Position numbers and translations under genes: made by a program
Shown: positions 34,672 through 45,949 of the stretch, one piece after another
How the letters are laid out: every line of letters begins with the position of its first letter
How positions within the stretch are numbered: position 1 is the first letter of the stretch
Notes under the pieces: generated by a model
What the model was told of the DNA's origin: nothing
Databases searched by the model: none
The model's input: the letters and a program-made list of their open reading frames with translations, nothing else
From: Microvelia longipes
Lineage: Eukaryota; Arthropoda; Insecta; Hemiptera; Veliidae
DNA length: 64,000 bases
Assembly (NCBI GenBank): GCA_018340805.1
Contig: JACMZG010001908.1
Location: forward strand, 45,949,117-46,013,116
Direction of reading: 5' to 3'

Positions 34672-34795
34672 TTCAAAAAGTTTTTTTCGATAAGGGACCT
34701 CTGAAACGGATTTGTTGTGTGTGGTCCGAGGTTCGAATTCCGCCATGACGCCTACCATTAGGCGAATTTTCAAAGAAATTCGCTAAATAAGATAA
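33226..34795 (+). mobile_element. composite foldback element FB2
   Basis: An inverted-repeat head (arms 33226-33489 and 33611-33878, loop about 120 bp) is followed by a body. The body contains a tRNA T-arm-like word, then a diverged tandem of about 145 bp (2-3 units sharing 'cgacttcggaccggtttcat'). TGACGTCA (34392-34399), a long (TA)n and 'gaggttcgaattccgccatg' follow, and it ends in a mini-palindrome (gcgaattttc...gaaattcgc). No transposase is visible. A second copy lies inverted at 43.0-44.6 kb. Confidence 0.75.
34521..34670. repeat. (TA)n/(CA)n tract inside FB2
   Basis: About 150 bp of TA with short CA stretches. The matching place in the 43-kb copy (near 43135-43150) has only a few TA units, so expansion happened after the copies separated. 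The Tyr/Ile open frames here are microsatellite artefacts. Confidence 0.9.
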
Positions 34796-34799
34796 GAAA

Positions 34800-37130
34800 G
34801 TGAGGTAAAAGATTTAAGTTCATTATTCAAAATAGTATATTATACCACTATGTTGTAAAATGAATTTTTGTACCAGTAAAAAAGCCATTCACAGCCATGT
34901 AGTGTATTCTATATTTTCTCTAGATAAAAAGTACTAATCAAATAAATAAACTATTTATATTTACAAATTTGTAGATATTGGTTTCAAATTTTATTTCGAT
35001 TAAAATGAAAATAATTAATTTTTATTGTAAACAAGGATCTTGAATGGAGATCCTTAATCAAGAAATAAACAACAGAAAAATGGTGATACTTTTAAAACAG
35101 TGTTGCCATTTTGCCGAACTATGGCTCTCAACTACAACAATAATGTGGCCTTAAGCGCTCCTCACGGCAAAAAGATGAACTCCCAGCTGTACAAAAAAAG
35201 TTGCTCCTTTTTATTAATGATGTTAAATAATGATCTCGTCTCATCAATAATATCTATAAAGTGAAGATCTATTTACTTTACTAATGACAAAGTAGTAAGT
35301 CTATTCGCTTTTTAGTCCCTCCAAAAACTATATAAGAAATGAACTTTTATTTCGGTTAAAAATTTAACCTATATAGACCATATATTTCAGGATCCATTAT
35401 ACTTCTGGTATAATCTTTTAGACTTTCTTTAGCAAAAAGCTATAATAGGAGATGTTGGCATTTGTTCAAGGGATTAGACGTGGTATTGGCAGCTCTTCTC
35501 CCGAAAAAACCTTTTTATTATTGATTTGAGTTTTTCTAGATCCATTGTAAAGACCAAGGAAAGAAAAGGTTACTTTTTCAATTTCATATAATAAAAAAAC
35601 TGTAAGAAATGTATCAAGGAAAATTGATTTTTATATTTAGAAGAAATTTAATTCGGGAAAATTATTTATTGAACTTTCATCGAGCAACTAATCAATCTGA
35701 TTTTCCATTTTTATTTAAATTTACTCGATGAACTTCTTAATGTGAATTTGTAGTAATCTTGGTTAGAATGTGATTTATTGGTCAGTTTTAAGGCTGCGAG
35801 CAACAGGTCTGTGTTGTTGAAAAACTTTTTTCTCTTAGAACAATTGGGTATTTTCCAATGCTAAGTAAAGGCCATGGGTTACTTTTCTTATTCGAAACTA
35901 GCTTTAGTATTCACAGTGAAACAAGTGGGAACTGCAACCTGTTCAGTTGTTTTGAAATTTCGTTTTTAATAGAGATTATATATCATTAGCAACTTATACA
36001 AAATAGTCCACTGTTATTAATAAGAGGGCCGAAGATAATTTTCAAAACCCTTATACTTTCTGTCGTGTGTCTGTCTGTCCGATCTCGAACTACAATAACT
36101 AGAAACTTGAAATTTGGTACACATGTATAACTATTTCATCGAGTAAAGGAAAATTATAACTAACTTTTAAGTATGCGCATTTTTCGAATTATGAGCGAAT
36201 GCGCACAATAGTAAAAAATAAACATTTTTTGGAAAAATGTGGTGGGGCATCAAATTATAGATATTGATAGGTGGACCACTTATATGCATCACTTTTTCAT
36301 TATGACAGCCATTACTCTTCTAAAAAAACACCAAATTATTGTTGCCCCCTACCCTTCTAACTAACACATTAGTTGTAGTCCTAAAAATATTAGAAATCTC
36401 AATAATAGCTCTTTATGAGTCATTAAAATTCTCTGAACAAAAAGTTTTAGTAATTTATTGCTCACAAGCGCATGCGCACGCGCAAAAAATAAATATTTCA
36501 TTGGGGTATTAATTCCATGAATCGATAAGTAAAATACCAAGAGGTCTCTTATTTTCAAAATGGTGACAACTACACTCCTCAAAAAAGCAAAAACCAAAAC
36601 AGCGAAACCTACCCCCTCCCATTCAAATAACCTATAAAGACACGAAACCACAATAATACATATATACAGCTCTTTATGTAGACAGTAGTCCTAAATAAAC
36701 TGTACATTTTTTTTAAAAAAATTTCAACACTTCACTGATTAAAGCTCAGCAATTTAAGTTAATCGTATTAAGCACTAAATTTCTGTTTTTTCTGAAAGGA
36801 GAGCACATTAACACTTTACCGTAAATATATTCAGAGCTGCGATGATAAACGACACATACACACAGACGACAAGTTTTTAAGTCACAACGTTTGTTACAAC
36901 AAGTTTGTAGTTACAAACTCGTTTTCGAAAAGTTGGATACAAAGTTTTACTGAGCTTCGCTCAGCATAACGTAATTATTAATAATAACGTAAATAAATTA
37001 ATATTTAATTAAAGACTGCAGTCTTCATCAATGTAAATTATATATTGAATAACAGTCCAAAAAATTAACACTTTTAGTTCCTTCTAGGTCATTAAAATTC
37101 TCCAAATAACAAGTTTCAAAAGTTTATTAT
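34800..37130. other. intron, unassigned and low-copy repeats
   Basis: Near 36060-36500 a 'gtgtgtctgtctgtccgatc' word and two 'gcgcatgcgc'-type words resemble untranslated repeats, not coding sequence. Near 36840-36990 a fragment of the R5S family ('gagctgcgatgataaacgac') is visible. No exon was recognised. Confidence 0.4.
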
Positions 37131-37139
37131 AGCAAATTT

Positions 37140-37475
37140 TGCCATAACAAACTATCTGACAAAAAACACATAAAGGCGAGCAATTTTATGTGAAAATGTC
37201 ATGTTATATTTTTAATCTATTTATCTATAAATTATAATTTAGAGCATATATTTTGTTTGTAAGTACCTATTGGTACTGAAAAACAAACTTAAAGGCAAGC
37301 GAAGCAATTTCTAGAGTATTATGTTATATTTCAAACTATGTTCTAAAATTAGGTATAGAAAAGACTCACACAAAGGCAATAAGCAAGGCCCTAGAATATT
37401 ATGTTATATTTTAAATCCATGCTCTAAAACTATGCACTGAAAAACACTCACACAAAGGCAATTTTCACAAACGCA
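37140..37475. repeat. diverged tandem repeat, period about 85 bp
   Basis: Three to four degraded units share 'actcacacaaaggcaa' and 'tattatgttatattt'. Confidence 0.6.
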
Positions 37476-37879
37476 TTTCCATTGTTAGAGATCTAGATAT
37501 CATAAGTTTTTATTGTCATCTCTTGACTTCTAAAACTTTTTGATGTGATGCGTCCCGGAGATAGAATATTCCTATAATTTAAATGCTTGCATCAATCAAT
37601 CAAATTAAAATTCATCTTCAAAGAGGTCTTTAATTATAATTATCTCTGATTATTTTTAGTGAATTTTCCTTTTTTAATTTTCAACTTTAATTAATTAAAA
37701 ATCTACTAATCATTGATATTGATGTTTCGAAATAAAGTTAAAATATTTGATTTTTTTGCCTCTGCTCCGTTTCATGAGCTTGTCATTACCTTTCAGTTTT
37801 AATTAATAATTTATTTATCAACTTTGCAAATTAAAAGAGAAATAATTTCCCTTGTTTAACTCTTGTAAATCTATATTTT

Positions 37880-38062
37880 TACTTTTCCTTGTTTATACCG
37901 TTAAGAATACAGGAAAAGTATTGCGTTACAATAAAATCCGAAACCTGGATCTCATTCATTTGAATTTTCATTTCAGATGTTTTCATGACCTCCTAAGTAG
38001 AACTTTCACACTAGACTTCTATATCCAGGTGTGTTTGTGTCGGTTATCATCGTAGCTCTGAG
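37880..38062 (+). repeat. R5S 5' module
   Basis: Starts 'tttataccgttaagaataca' and includes 'ggaaaagtattgcgtt', 'cgaaacctgg', 'catgacctcctaagtag' and 'gttatcatcgtagctctgag'. It is cut by the 317-bp tandem that follows. Confidence 0.6.
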
Positions 38063-38064
38063 TT

Positions 38065-38674
38065 TATGGTGGAGAGACTTACTAGGGGTAGAAACCGTTT
38101 TTGTTAGTCTAGGACCATGCTTTAACAATTTTTTTAGGTTGGCGCATTTTGTTGTTCCAAAAATGCCGGTAATAATTTATGTCTTGTATGTCGATCAATA
38201 GCTTGGTGAAAAATTACCGGAATTTTAAGATATTCGTATCAAATTTCTCAGAATATAATGTAGTTTCTAAATTAGTCTATATCATGGTATGGTCCAATTT
38301 GACTTTTTAATAAAAACGAAAAGTGTAATTAAATTACCACATTTGGGTAATAATACCAAAAAAATTTTGGTGAATTTGAACTCAGGGTGGTTGACTTACT
38401 AGGGTAGAGACCGTTTTTGTTAGTCTAGGACCAATGCTTAACCATTTTTTTAGGTTGGCGCATTTTGTTGTTCAAAAATGCCGGTAATATTTATGTCTTG
38501 TATGTCGATCAATAGCTTGGTGAAAATTACCGGAATTTTAGATATTCGTATCAAATTTCTCAGGATATAATGTAGTTTCTAAATTAGTCTATATCATGGT
38601 ATGGTTCAATTTGACTTTTTAAAGTTACCAATAAAAAACAAAAAGTGCTAACTAAATTACCACATTTGGGTAAT
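38065..38674 (+). repeat. 317-bp tandem repeat, two units
   Basis: Units begin 'cttactaggggtaga' at about 38078 and again near 38395, with about 95% identity by eye. Shared words include 'gttggcgcattttgttgttc' and 'tcgatcaatagcttggtg'. A third, partial unit resumes at 40045 after an insertion. Confidence 0.85.
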
Positions 38675-40044
38675 GAATGAATGAATGAATGAATGAATAA
38701 CCATTTATTAGATCATAATTAATTACAAATAATACATTTAGTTTATAGTAAATAGCAGAGATCTAAATCAGCACTAAGCTGTGGTTAATTTTTAAGTTAA
38801 TAAACATAAAAGGTATAAAACTTGTTGTTTTTACGTACAAAATATAATAATTTTAATTTTTTATTTTTATATTTTATTTATTTATGTTTATTTTTATTGC
38901 AATTTTTGATAAAAATCTACAATTATTTTACTTACTTTTATTTTATTTAAATTTAATTACTTTGATTGATTTAATTTTATATACATGTTTTATTATATAA
39001 TTTTAACTATGTTTTAGTTTTACTGCTTTTTTTTAGTTAATGTTATATGTTTTTAGTTTTAAATATTATAAACAATATTTTATTTGCTTATTTCCTACTT
39101 TTAATTTTGTTTGTTGCAAATCTGGAGTCACATAATTGTTTTTTTCTAACGAGGTATTATTTTGTTGTTGTTTTGCTGTCCCATGTTTCTTCTTTCAAAA
39201 TAACGGCGATAATATTTTTCAGGTTTATTTTGCAAGTGTCTTCTAGTTCTTGGATGCCATCATGAATTTTATTTTGACTTGTATATAAATAATCCATGGC
39301 CCTCTCTCCATATAAATGTTTTTCCTTCAACAATTAGTTGATCTCTTTTTATTGTTGTTTTGATGGCTGAATTATTGTTCTTAATTTCTTTTTAATTTTT
39401 ACAATTTGAAATTTTTTCTAGTGATAGGTATATAGTCTCTCTGAAAGCTAATTTTTTGTACCTTTTAGTTGGAACAGTTCTTCATAATAATTCAGAGTCT
39501 TTTTGGTTATTCAAAGTTATTTTTATTGGCTTCACATTTCTTCATTACTTGTATTTTGAGATGGATAGAGATTTTATTATAACAATGTCTTTTTTATTTC
39601 TAATTATTCTTCATAATATTTTTAATATGGCTCTCTACATTAATGTTGCCAAGAGGCACCCCATATACTACTAAATTCTTACGAAGTTGGTAATTTTTTG
39701 TTTTCAATTTTCCTGTCCTGATAATCATTTTGGTTTTGTAGTATTTCCATTTTTAACTGTTGATTTCTTTGTCTATAGCTCATCAATTCACCTTAAGCAC
39801 TTGAATGTCAGATGATGTAGCCAGTTTTTTGTATCAAGCATATTGCTAAAAGCATCTAGAAGTGTTGTCCTGCATACATTTGTTATTGATTGCTTCATTA
39901 TGGAGTTTTGGAGTGATTTAGTTTTATTATGTTTGGCATTTTTCATTATGTTGTTTTTTATGTATTTATAATTATTGTAGTTACTGGATGTTGATAGATA
40001 AAATAAGAGGTAAGCTGTAATCTTACTGGTATTATATTAGAGCA
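38675..40044 (-). mobile_element. 5'-truncated non-LTR retrotransposon insertion
   Basis: The 1370-bp insert splits the 317-bp tandem. TTGGGTAAT occurs on both sides (38666-38674 and 40045-40053). On the minus strand it ends in about five TTCA units after 'aataaatggtta', matching the 30.4-kb 3' end. The minus strand near 39600-39760 encodes a degraded piece reading LRKNLVVYGVPLGN after a Lys/Glu/Asn-rich stretch, reminiscent of ORF1-type proteins of some arthropod non-LTR elements. Stops and frameshifts are common. The plus-strand open frames are reading-frame accidents. Confidence 0.6.
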
Positions 40045-40142
40045 TTGGGTAATAAATTACAAAAAGTTGGTGAACTTGACTCAGGGTGGTACTTACTAGG
40101 GGTAGAAGGCCAATTTCGTTAGTCTAGGCCATGTTCACCATG
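40045..40142 (+). repeat. 317-bp tandem repeat, resumed partial unit
   Basis: 'ggtgaacttgactcagggtg' and 'acttactaggggtagaagg' continue the array after the retrotransposon. It ends before a (TA)n run at about 40177-40202. Confidence 0.75.
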
Positions 40143-40170
40143 AATTTAATGGTTTAATGTTGTTTTAAGT

Positions 40171-40204
<34 letters not shown>

Positions 40205-40205
<1 letters not shown>

Positions 40206-40335
40206 TATCAAACAACACTCCAAGAACTGCTCAACTCAGGGATTCGGTCCGGTTATAGATAAAACTTAAATTTCCATTTGTCGACGTTTCAAATACTGGA
40301 ATATGTATTTATCTTCAGGACATCTATAACATAAA
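40205..40335 (-). repeat. retroelement fragment with hammerhead-core-like motif 2
   Basis: On the minus strand 40318-40287 reads CTGAAGA, a stem (AAATAC/GTATTT) and GAAA, followed by CGTCGACAAATGG. The layout resembles the hammerhead core, and the flanks ('ataaccggaccgaatccctg') look like untranslated retroelement sequence. Cleavage competence is not shown: stems I and III were not identified. Confidence 0.35.
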
Positions 40336-40489
40336 AATATGGGCAAGATATAAAAAGTAAATAGAACACAAACAAGTGATAACTAGTTCCTAGATTAAAA
40401 GGGCAAAAAACAACAAGACATATATGTATTTAACGAACATGTGTGCTATGTTTTATCTAATAATCAGTATTAGTTCAACTTTGATCAAA

Positions 40490-40858
40490 TGACTTGTAAA
40501 CGTTATTAAAAAGATATTAAAAATAACTAAATTGAGTTGAAATTTGGTACCAGAGTATTTCTTCGTATAAGGAATAAGTTTAGGAAGTTTTATTTCAATA
40601 CATCTAGCATATCTATGGCTAATTTTAAGCATTATGGATCGAGGTCAATACCCGGATAGGTGACCGCTAGGAATTAAACTGATGTTTTTACTGTTTGTGG
40701 ACGAGCAATATGAGTTGGAAGACGTACTGAATTTTATTAAGAGGATATCCATACTGCTAGGACGAGCGAAGCAAGTGTGAAGTAGTGAGGATGTGCGTAG
40801 GGAATCCGATAAGGGGAAGTAAAGTTAAGAGGTACCTCATACCCGACTATTTTCTTTT
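40490..40858 (+). repeat. R5S dispersed repeat, 3' part, plus copy
   Basis: Starts 'aatgacttgtaaacg', has a 5S-like segment at about 40625-40672 (TTTTAAGCATTATGGATCGA, then GGTCAATACCCGGATAGGTG and ACCGC), then 'gacgagcgaagcaag', and ends GAGGTACCTCATACCCGAC. Confidence 0.7.
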
Positions 40859-41104
40859 CAAACGTAACCCATTTAGAAAGCTGTTTATTTCCCATCTATT
40901 TGCCCCAATAGTTATTACGTTATGTTATCTGCTGATAAAATATTAATAAATCGGGTACTAATTGGGAAAAATAAAGAGTAATAACTTCAATTTCCAGACA
41001 ATATAGCTGACCCTTCACAGCTCAATAATAATTTCATTAGTATTCTCTGTTAAAGGATACTACCTTGTATATAAATATTGTATAAAAATGTTGTTAACTT
41101 ATTT

Positions 41105-41205
41105 AAAAAATTGGGCACAGGGTGCCTCAAAAATGTTTCTCATCACGTTGGATTCGTTATGCTCATCCTTACTAATGCGGATTCGTTTTACTCGCCCTAA
41201 CAATT
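41105..41205 (-). repeat. R5S 3' end fragment
   Basis: The minus-strand reading ends GAGGCACCCTGTGCCC. It is preceded by 'cacgttggattcgttatgct' words on the + strand that match the 16.3-kb copy. Confidence 0.5.
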
Positions 41206-41599
41206 TAAATCAACAAAATGTTCTTCTCAGACGAATCTTCATATTTAGCTACCTAGGTTGTTAAGACAACCTCAAAATTATAAATGTTGCAAGACTATCT
41301 TTCCCTTTTAAATTCAGAATTATTTATAATTTAGCTTTGGTACTATTTTAGTTTTGTTAAATACTTCTGTAGATTTTCAGCAAATTTTGAATTTATTCTG
41401 TTTTCATTTAAACTAGCACAATTTAGGGTTTGAAATATTATTTCATTTAGTTTTTAGGTTGAGTTTTCTTTATTTTCTTTATTATTTGCTCTGTGCGAGT
41501 TATCATTTCTTTCAGACTAGTTATTTCCTTTCTGTCTCTATTATTTTCAAAGTTGCAAGTCTTTGTTTGATTTAATTTAATTAGTTATATACATACATA

Positions 41600-41815
41600 C
41601 ATCTCTTACAGGAACCTCCTTAAGAGTGAACTAAGTTATAATAAATCAATTAATTGGCTTCCTGCATATTGTTTGTTTCTTGATTTGTAATTTTAGCGTT
41701 CTAGGTACTGTAATTTTGTGCTATTAGTTTAATTATTTTATTAGCAAAGGTGTCAGGTTACATTTTTGAGGGTTTCAAAATTTAACCCTAAGGGCCATTC
41801 TTAGTATATTATATA
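41600..41815 (+). repeat. dispersed repeat R230, copy 2
   Basis: 'ggaacctccttaagagtgaa', 'ttataataaatcaatt' and 'ggtttcaaaatttaacccta' match the copies at 19.8 and 45.7 kb in order. The sequence just before it (41300-41580) is Lys/Glu-rich on the minus strand but full of stops. Confidence 0.55.
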
Positions 41816-41818
41816 TGA

Positions 41819-41859
<41 letters not shown>

Positions 41860-41923
41860 TAATTTTATATTTTACAATTATATATTTAATATAATTGTAT
41901 ATAATTATATTTATATATATAAT

Positions 41924-41955
<32 letters not shown>

Positions 41956-42185
41956 GATATATATATATATATAATATATATATATATATATTATAATTGT
42001 AACTCAACATATCTAGTTATGATCTAACTTAAATTTAATTTATATATGTATGTATATATATATATATATTATATTTATAATTGGTAACTCACCCATATAT
42101 ATTATATATATTATATATATATATATTAAAACTATATATTTATATATATATATATTATATTTATATATATATATATATTATTTTT
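41810..42185. repeat. AT-rich simple repeats
   Basis: About 375 bp of TA-dominated simple sequence with two partly duplicated non-TA islands ('ttataattgtaactcaacat' near 41990 and 'ttataattggtaactcaccc' near 42074). Confidence 0.9.
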
Positions 42186-42189
42186 TTAT

Positions 42190-43015
42190 ATTGTTTTAAG
42201 AAATATATTTACTTTTAAAGAATTTTGTTAGAAAAGACTAATAGGTGTTTAGAAAGAATAGCACATAATAGTTGGGCCACGTCAATATCTAAGCACAACT
42301 TTAGCAAGTCCAAAGTTAATAAACTCCCTGGGAACGAAGCAAGTATTTTATATTGAAATATTCTATATTCTGACAATTACTGACCTAAGATTTGGACAGT
42401 GATGTAAAAAAACATTGAACCCTATTTTGTCATATATCTGAATGCAAAAATCGTTATTTTAAATTAGGTTGAGATAGTTAAGATACATTTGCCAATAATA
42501 AGTTAGCATTTTATTCCGCATTTTCGCTATTTGTTCCTTGCTTTTTCACCTGTAAAATATTTTATGAGAATATGTCTTAAGAAAGCCTAATGCGGTATTA
42601 AGCAAAGCAGTGACGTAGGTTAGAGCTCCAGTATAGAGTGATTTTCAAAGATTTTATTCTTTAGATAAACTCGGATTTACCGTGATATAACATCTTTCAA
42701 ATAATTCTATACATATTGCTAAAAAGTTCTTTATCGCTACAGTAGAGGTTTACTTATCTATCTTTTGAATATGTCTAAAAATTTAGATTTCTTCTTATAC
42801 GATTATTTTGGTAAATTTTGATATAAACTAAATAGGGAATTTTTTTCTACTTTTGGTACCTTAAAAAAGTTAAATTATAGCACGCCGCATTACTGATATT
42901 CTGAAAACTACATTGAATCCTGAAACATTTGATACTAATGTAACCATAATATCAATTAATATTATATAAGCAATTTAATATTAATAACGATTAAATTAAT
43001 GAAGACTTCAGTCCT
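42190..43015. other. intron, unassigned
   Basis: No recognisable feature. Confidence 0.4.
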
Positions 43016-43020
43016 TTTTA

Positions 43021-44633
43021 GCGATTCCTTTGAAAATTCGCCTAATGGATAGGCGTCATGGCGGAATCCGAACCTGGACCACGCACAAAATCCGTTTCAG
43101 AGGTCTTATGACGAAAAAAAAATTTTCACGAGACTTTATATATATTACTGATATGTATTTTCTTAGGGACACTTTTTGTAACCACTCTATCTTTCGACGG
43201 AATTATATTTTGTAACCAACTTGGTACAAAATCAACCTTCGGGAGGACACGAACCCTATTGGAAACAGGTTTTTGTGACATCGCAACCCTGTTTGGCTGG
43301 AAGTCAGCAAAGTTTTCAAAAAATCGCAAAATTTCAGGGTTAATATTTCTTTTGCCGCAAAAAAGTTCATATTTATGTTTTTGAGACGCTGTCGATGAAA
43401 ACCGTGCCGAAGTCGAATTACGACCACTCTAAGGACTAAAAAGCCGAAAAACCATTGTTAAAGGACCGAACCAAAATTTAGGTCGATAAAAGTAATTCGA
43501 GTAGGGTGTCGTTTTCTATTAAATTTGGGGCGCTGAAATCGAATGAACCGGTCCGAAGTCGAGACGACCACTTAAGTACAAACGTTTCGAAAAACCACAA
43601 ACAAATTATAAAAAACCAAATTACAGTCGTTGAAATTAAATTTCGAGTAGGGTGGTCGTTTTCAATGTTTTTTAGGCCTCTAAGTTGATGCCAGTGGTCC
43701 GGGTCAATACAACCACTTAACTCAGAGGTACCTGGGTTTCGAATCGAAAGGGTAGATCATATTTTATTTCGTTTTTTACTTAATATAAGTTTACAACTAG
43801 AAAAATAATTCCTGGCGCGGTTGGTCGCATGTCGGGCGAATTTCCTTTGGATGCGTGCACTCAACCAGAGAGTACCTGGTCAAATCTAGTAGGGACAATT
43901 ATTTTTTTATTGTTTTACTAATTTAAGTTTACAACTAGAAAATAATTCTGGCGCGGTGGTCCGCATGTTCGGGCGAATTTCCTTGGATGCGTGTTTCCGT
44001 TGCTTTTTACATTATAAAGTTTACAACTACTAAATAATTAATTCCGGGCGGTGGGTCCGCTGTCGGGCGAATTTCATTTATGACTGCGTGTTTCGTTGCT
44101 AACAACTCATTTTTTTGTTATGCAAGAACCCATGCCCATTGCGTGGTTCCGTTTATGCTTTAGAACCTAAGCAGTTACTAATTGTCAAGCACTGACTCGT
44201 AATCTTTTGTCTGTATTTTTCAAAGAAATGCGCTAAACTTTAAAGATCAACTGACTAAGCTTAAAGATAAGTACTATGCTTTAAACTAGTGCAATAATTA
44301 GTCGTATAATCTATTTTTAGAGGCATAGTTTTGTACACCCAACTGGATAATTTGCGCATTTCCTTTTGAAAAATAAGACCAAATGAATTACGAGCAGTGC
44401 TTGACAATTGCAGTACTGCTTAGGTTCTAAAGATGAACCGGAACACCGCAATGGGCTGGTTCTTGCATAAGCAAGAATGAGTGTTACACGGAAACACGCA
44501 TTCTAAATGAAATTCGCCCGACAGCGACCAGCGCCGGAACTATTTATTTAGTAGTTGTAACTTATATAATGTAAAAGCACGGACACGCAGTCAAGAAATT
44601 CGCCCGAATTTGTGCGGGCCACGCGCCAGAATT
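43021..44633 (-). mobile_element. composite foldback element FB3, inverted relative to FB2
   Basis: This is the same architecture as FB2 in reverse order. The mini-palindrome end and 'catggcggaatccgaacc' lie at 43021-43080. The body tandem with 'gaaccggtccgaagtcgaga' lies at 43380-43690. The tRNA-like 'cctgggtttcgaatcg' lies near 43732. A duplicated arm end follows (about 43800-43865), then arms 43944-44233 and 44354-44633. The head loop is also inverted relative to FB2. Numerous small indels distinguish it from FB2. Confidence 0.75.
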
Positions 44634-44842
44634 TTTTAAAATTTACTGGAAATAAATTGACGAAGAGCTTTCGCCCAGGGATCCTGAGTTTCTTCAATTT
44701 TTGAAATTGATAAAATGAAAAGGTTTGAAAAACAATAAAATTTTGAATATTTTTTTATTTCACGTGTAAGTAAAATGGGGGGGGGGGTAAAGGAACAATT
44801 AGGATTAAAAAGTTTGTATTTACCGCAAGTTGAAGAAGCAAT

Positions 44843-45089
44843 CGAAGAATCAGCTACCGTCGATTGACTCAGTACACATTCCCTTTATAAAACCTTTCCT
44901 ACTTTTCCTCCCTATCTTCAGAGGCTCGTTTGGCTCATTGAGACTAGAAGTTTCACTGATATAGTTAGAGCTCAACTTTATTAGTTGAGAGCTGGGTTGC
45001 CGCCTGCTGTGATGGCGTTATGCCGAAACCGGTCCAGGGTATTCCATTTACCAACAGCAAGGTATCGACGGTAGCTGATTCTACGATTG
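44843..45089. mobile_element. 247-bp inverted-repeat element with a degenerate hammerhead-like motif
   Basis: A 26-bp sequence (starting caatcgaagaatcagctacc) at 44843-44868 recurs inverted at 45064-45089 with one mismatch. Between them, at 45004-45028, is a word like CTG(A)TGA, a perfect GGCG/TGCC-type stem and GAAACCGGTCC, so the core is one base off canonical. It directly precedes the Penelope-like relic and may be its terminal region. Confidence 0.45.
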
Positions 45090-45120
45090 AACAATTAAGT
45101 TTTAGATAATATTATAATAA

Positions 45121-45724
45121 ATACTGCTAAGATTGTTAATGTCTATTTTTTGTTCATTCTGTTTTGTCAGCTTTTATATAGAGCATTTCTACAAATTTCC
45201 TTTTGTCTGTATGAATTATACGACAGTTTTCTTTGTCTGGTCGGTGTTCCAGTTTTGTCATATGTTCTGATAAGCCCGTAAGGTTAGAGTTGTCAAATAT
45301 TTGGTTGTTATGTGTGTCAAGTATTTTTTTTGAAAGTTGAGAGGTCTCTCCTGTTTATGCTTGGGGGCAGTCTTTACATAGTATTCTGTATATCACATTG
45401 CACCTTTGGGCCATTAGTGAGGGGTCTTTTAATTTTGAAATATTTAATGTAGAATTATAGTGGTTTAGGAAAGTTTTTAATTTATTATGTAGGGTGTTCT
45501 ATGTAGGTAAGAAAGTGGTAAGCAGGAAAGTTATTCGGTCGGTCGGTATCATTAGCAGCAATAGGAGGTATTCGGACAAGTGGGCTATGGTAACCAAACA
45601 ATAGGTTGGTGACTAGTCTATCAGGGTAATTGTTTTCTCTCAGTATATCTTTGATTTTGACGGAGGCTTCAGCTGTAAATTGTGGATCGCTTAAGGTCAA
45701 AACTCTGTGGATAATGTTTTAATC
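45121..45724 (-). pseudogene. Penelope-like retroelement relic (RT tail and GIY-YIG nuclease)
   Basis: From 45724 downward the minus strand reads NIIHRVLTLSDPQFTAEASV, then KIKDILRENNYP, typical of the tail of the reverse transcriptase of Penelope-like elements. After a one-base frameshift near 45490 it reads KLKTFLNHYNSTLNISKLKD, then NVIYRILCKDCPQA, stop, TGET. That is the start of a GIY-YIG endonuclease domain, with the second Tyr replaced by a stop. About 60 further codons (to FVEMLYIKADKTE) complete it. The frameshift and stop show it is inactive. The 5' part is missing. Confidence 0.8.
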
Positions 45725-45734
45725 TGAAACCTGA

Positions 45735-45945
45735 AACATCTTTTTGAGGCTCTCAGGGGCTCTGTGTAACCTTGTAGAAGCCTACTCCAAGAGTGAGTTA
45801 AGGTTATAATAAATCATTTGTTTTCGGCTTTCCCCATATTGCATGTATTTCGACTGATTATTTGAATTTATATATAAGCGAGATGGTCAGGTTACTTTAC
45901 GGATGTTTCAAAATATAACCTATAGGGCCTCTCTAGTTGTAATAT
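45735..45945 (+). repeat. dispersed repeat R230, copy 3
   Basis: 'gaggctctcaggggctctgt', 'gagttaaggttataataaat' and 'gtttcaaaatataacctata' align with the other two copies. It abuts the 5' break of the Penelope-like relic. Confidence 0.6.
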
Positions 45946-45949
45946 CTCT

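Noticed and set aside
34296..34773. Tyr/Ile-rich proteins of 68-126 residues
   Set aside because: They are translations of the (TA)n microsatellite in FB2.
39047..39674. Plus-strand hydrophobic open frames
   Set aside because: They run antisense through a decayed minus-strand non-LTR element; Phe/Leu richness comes from the T-rich strand.
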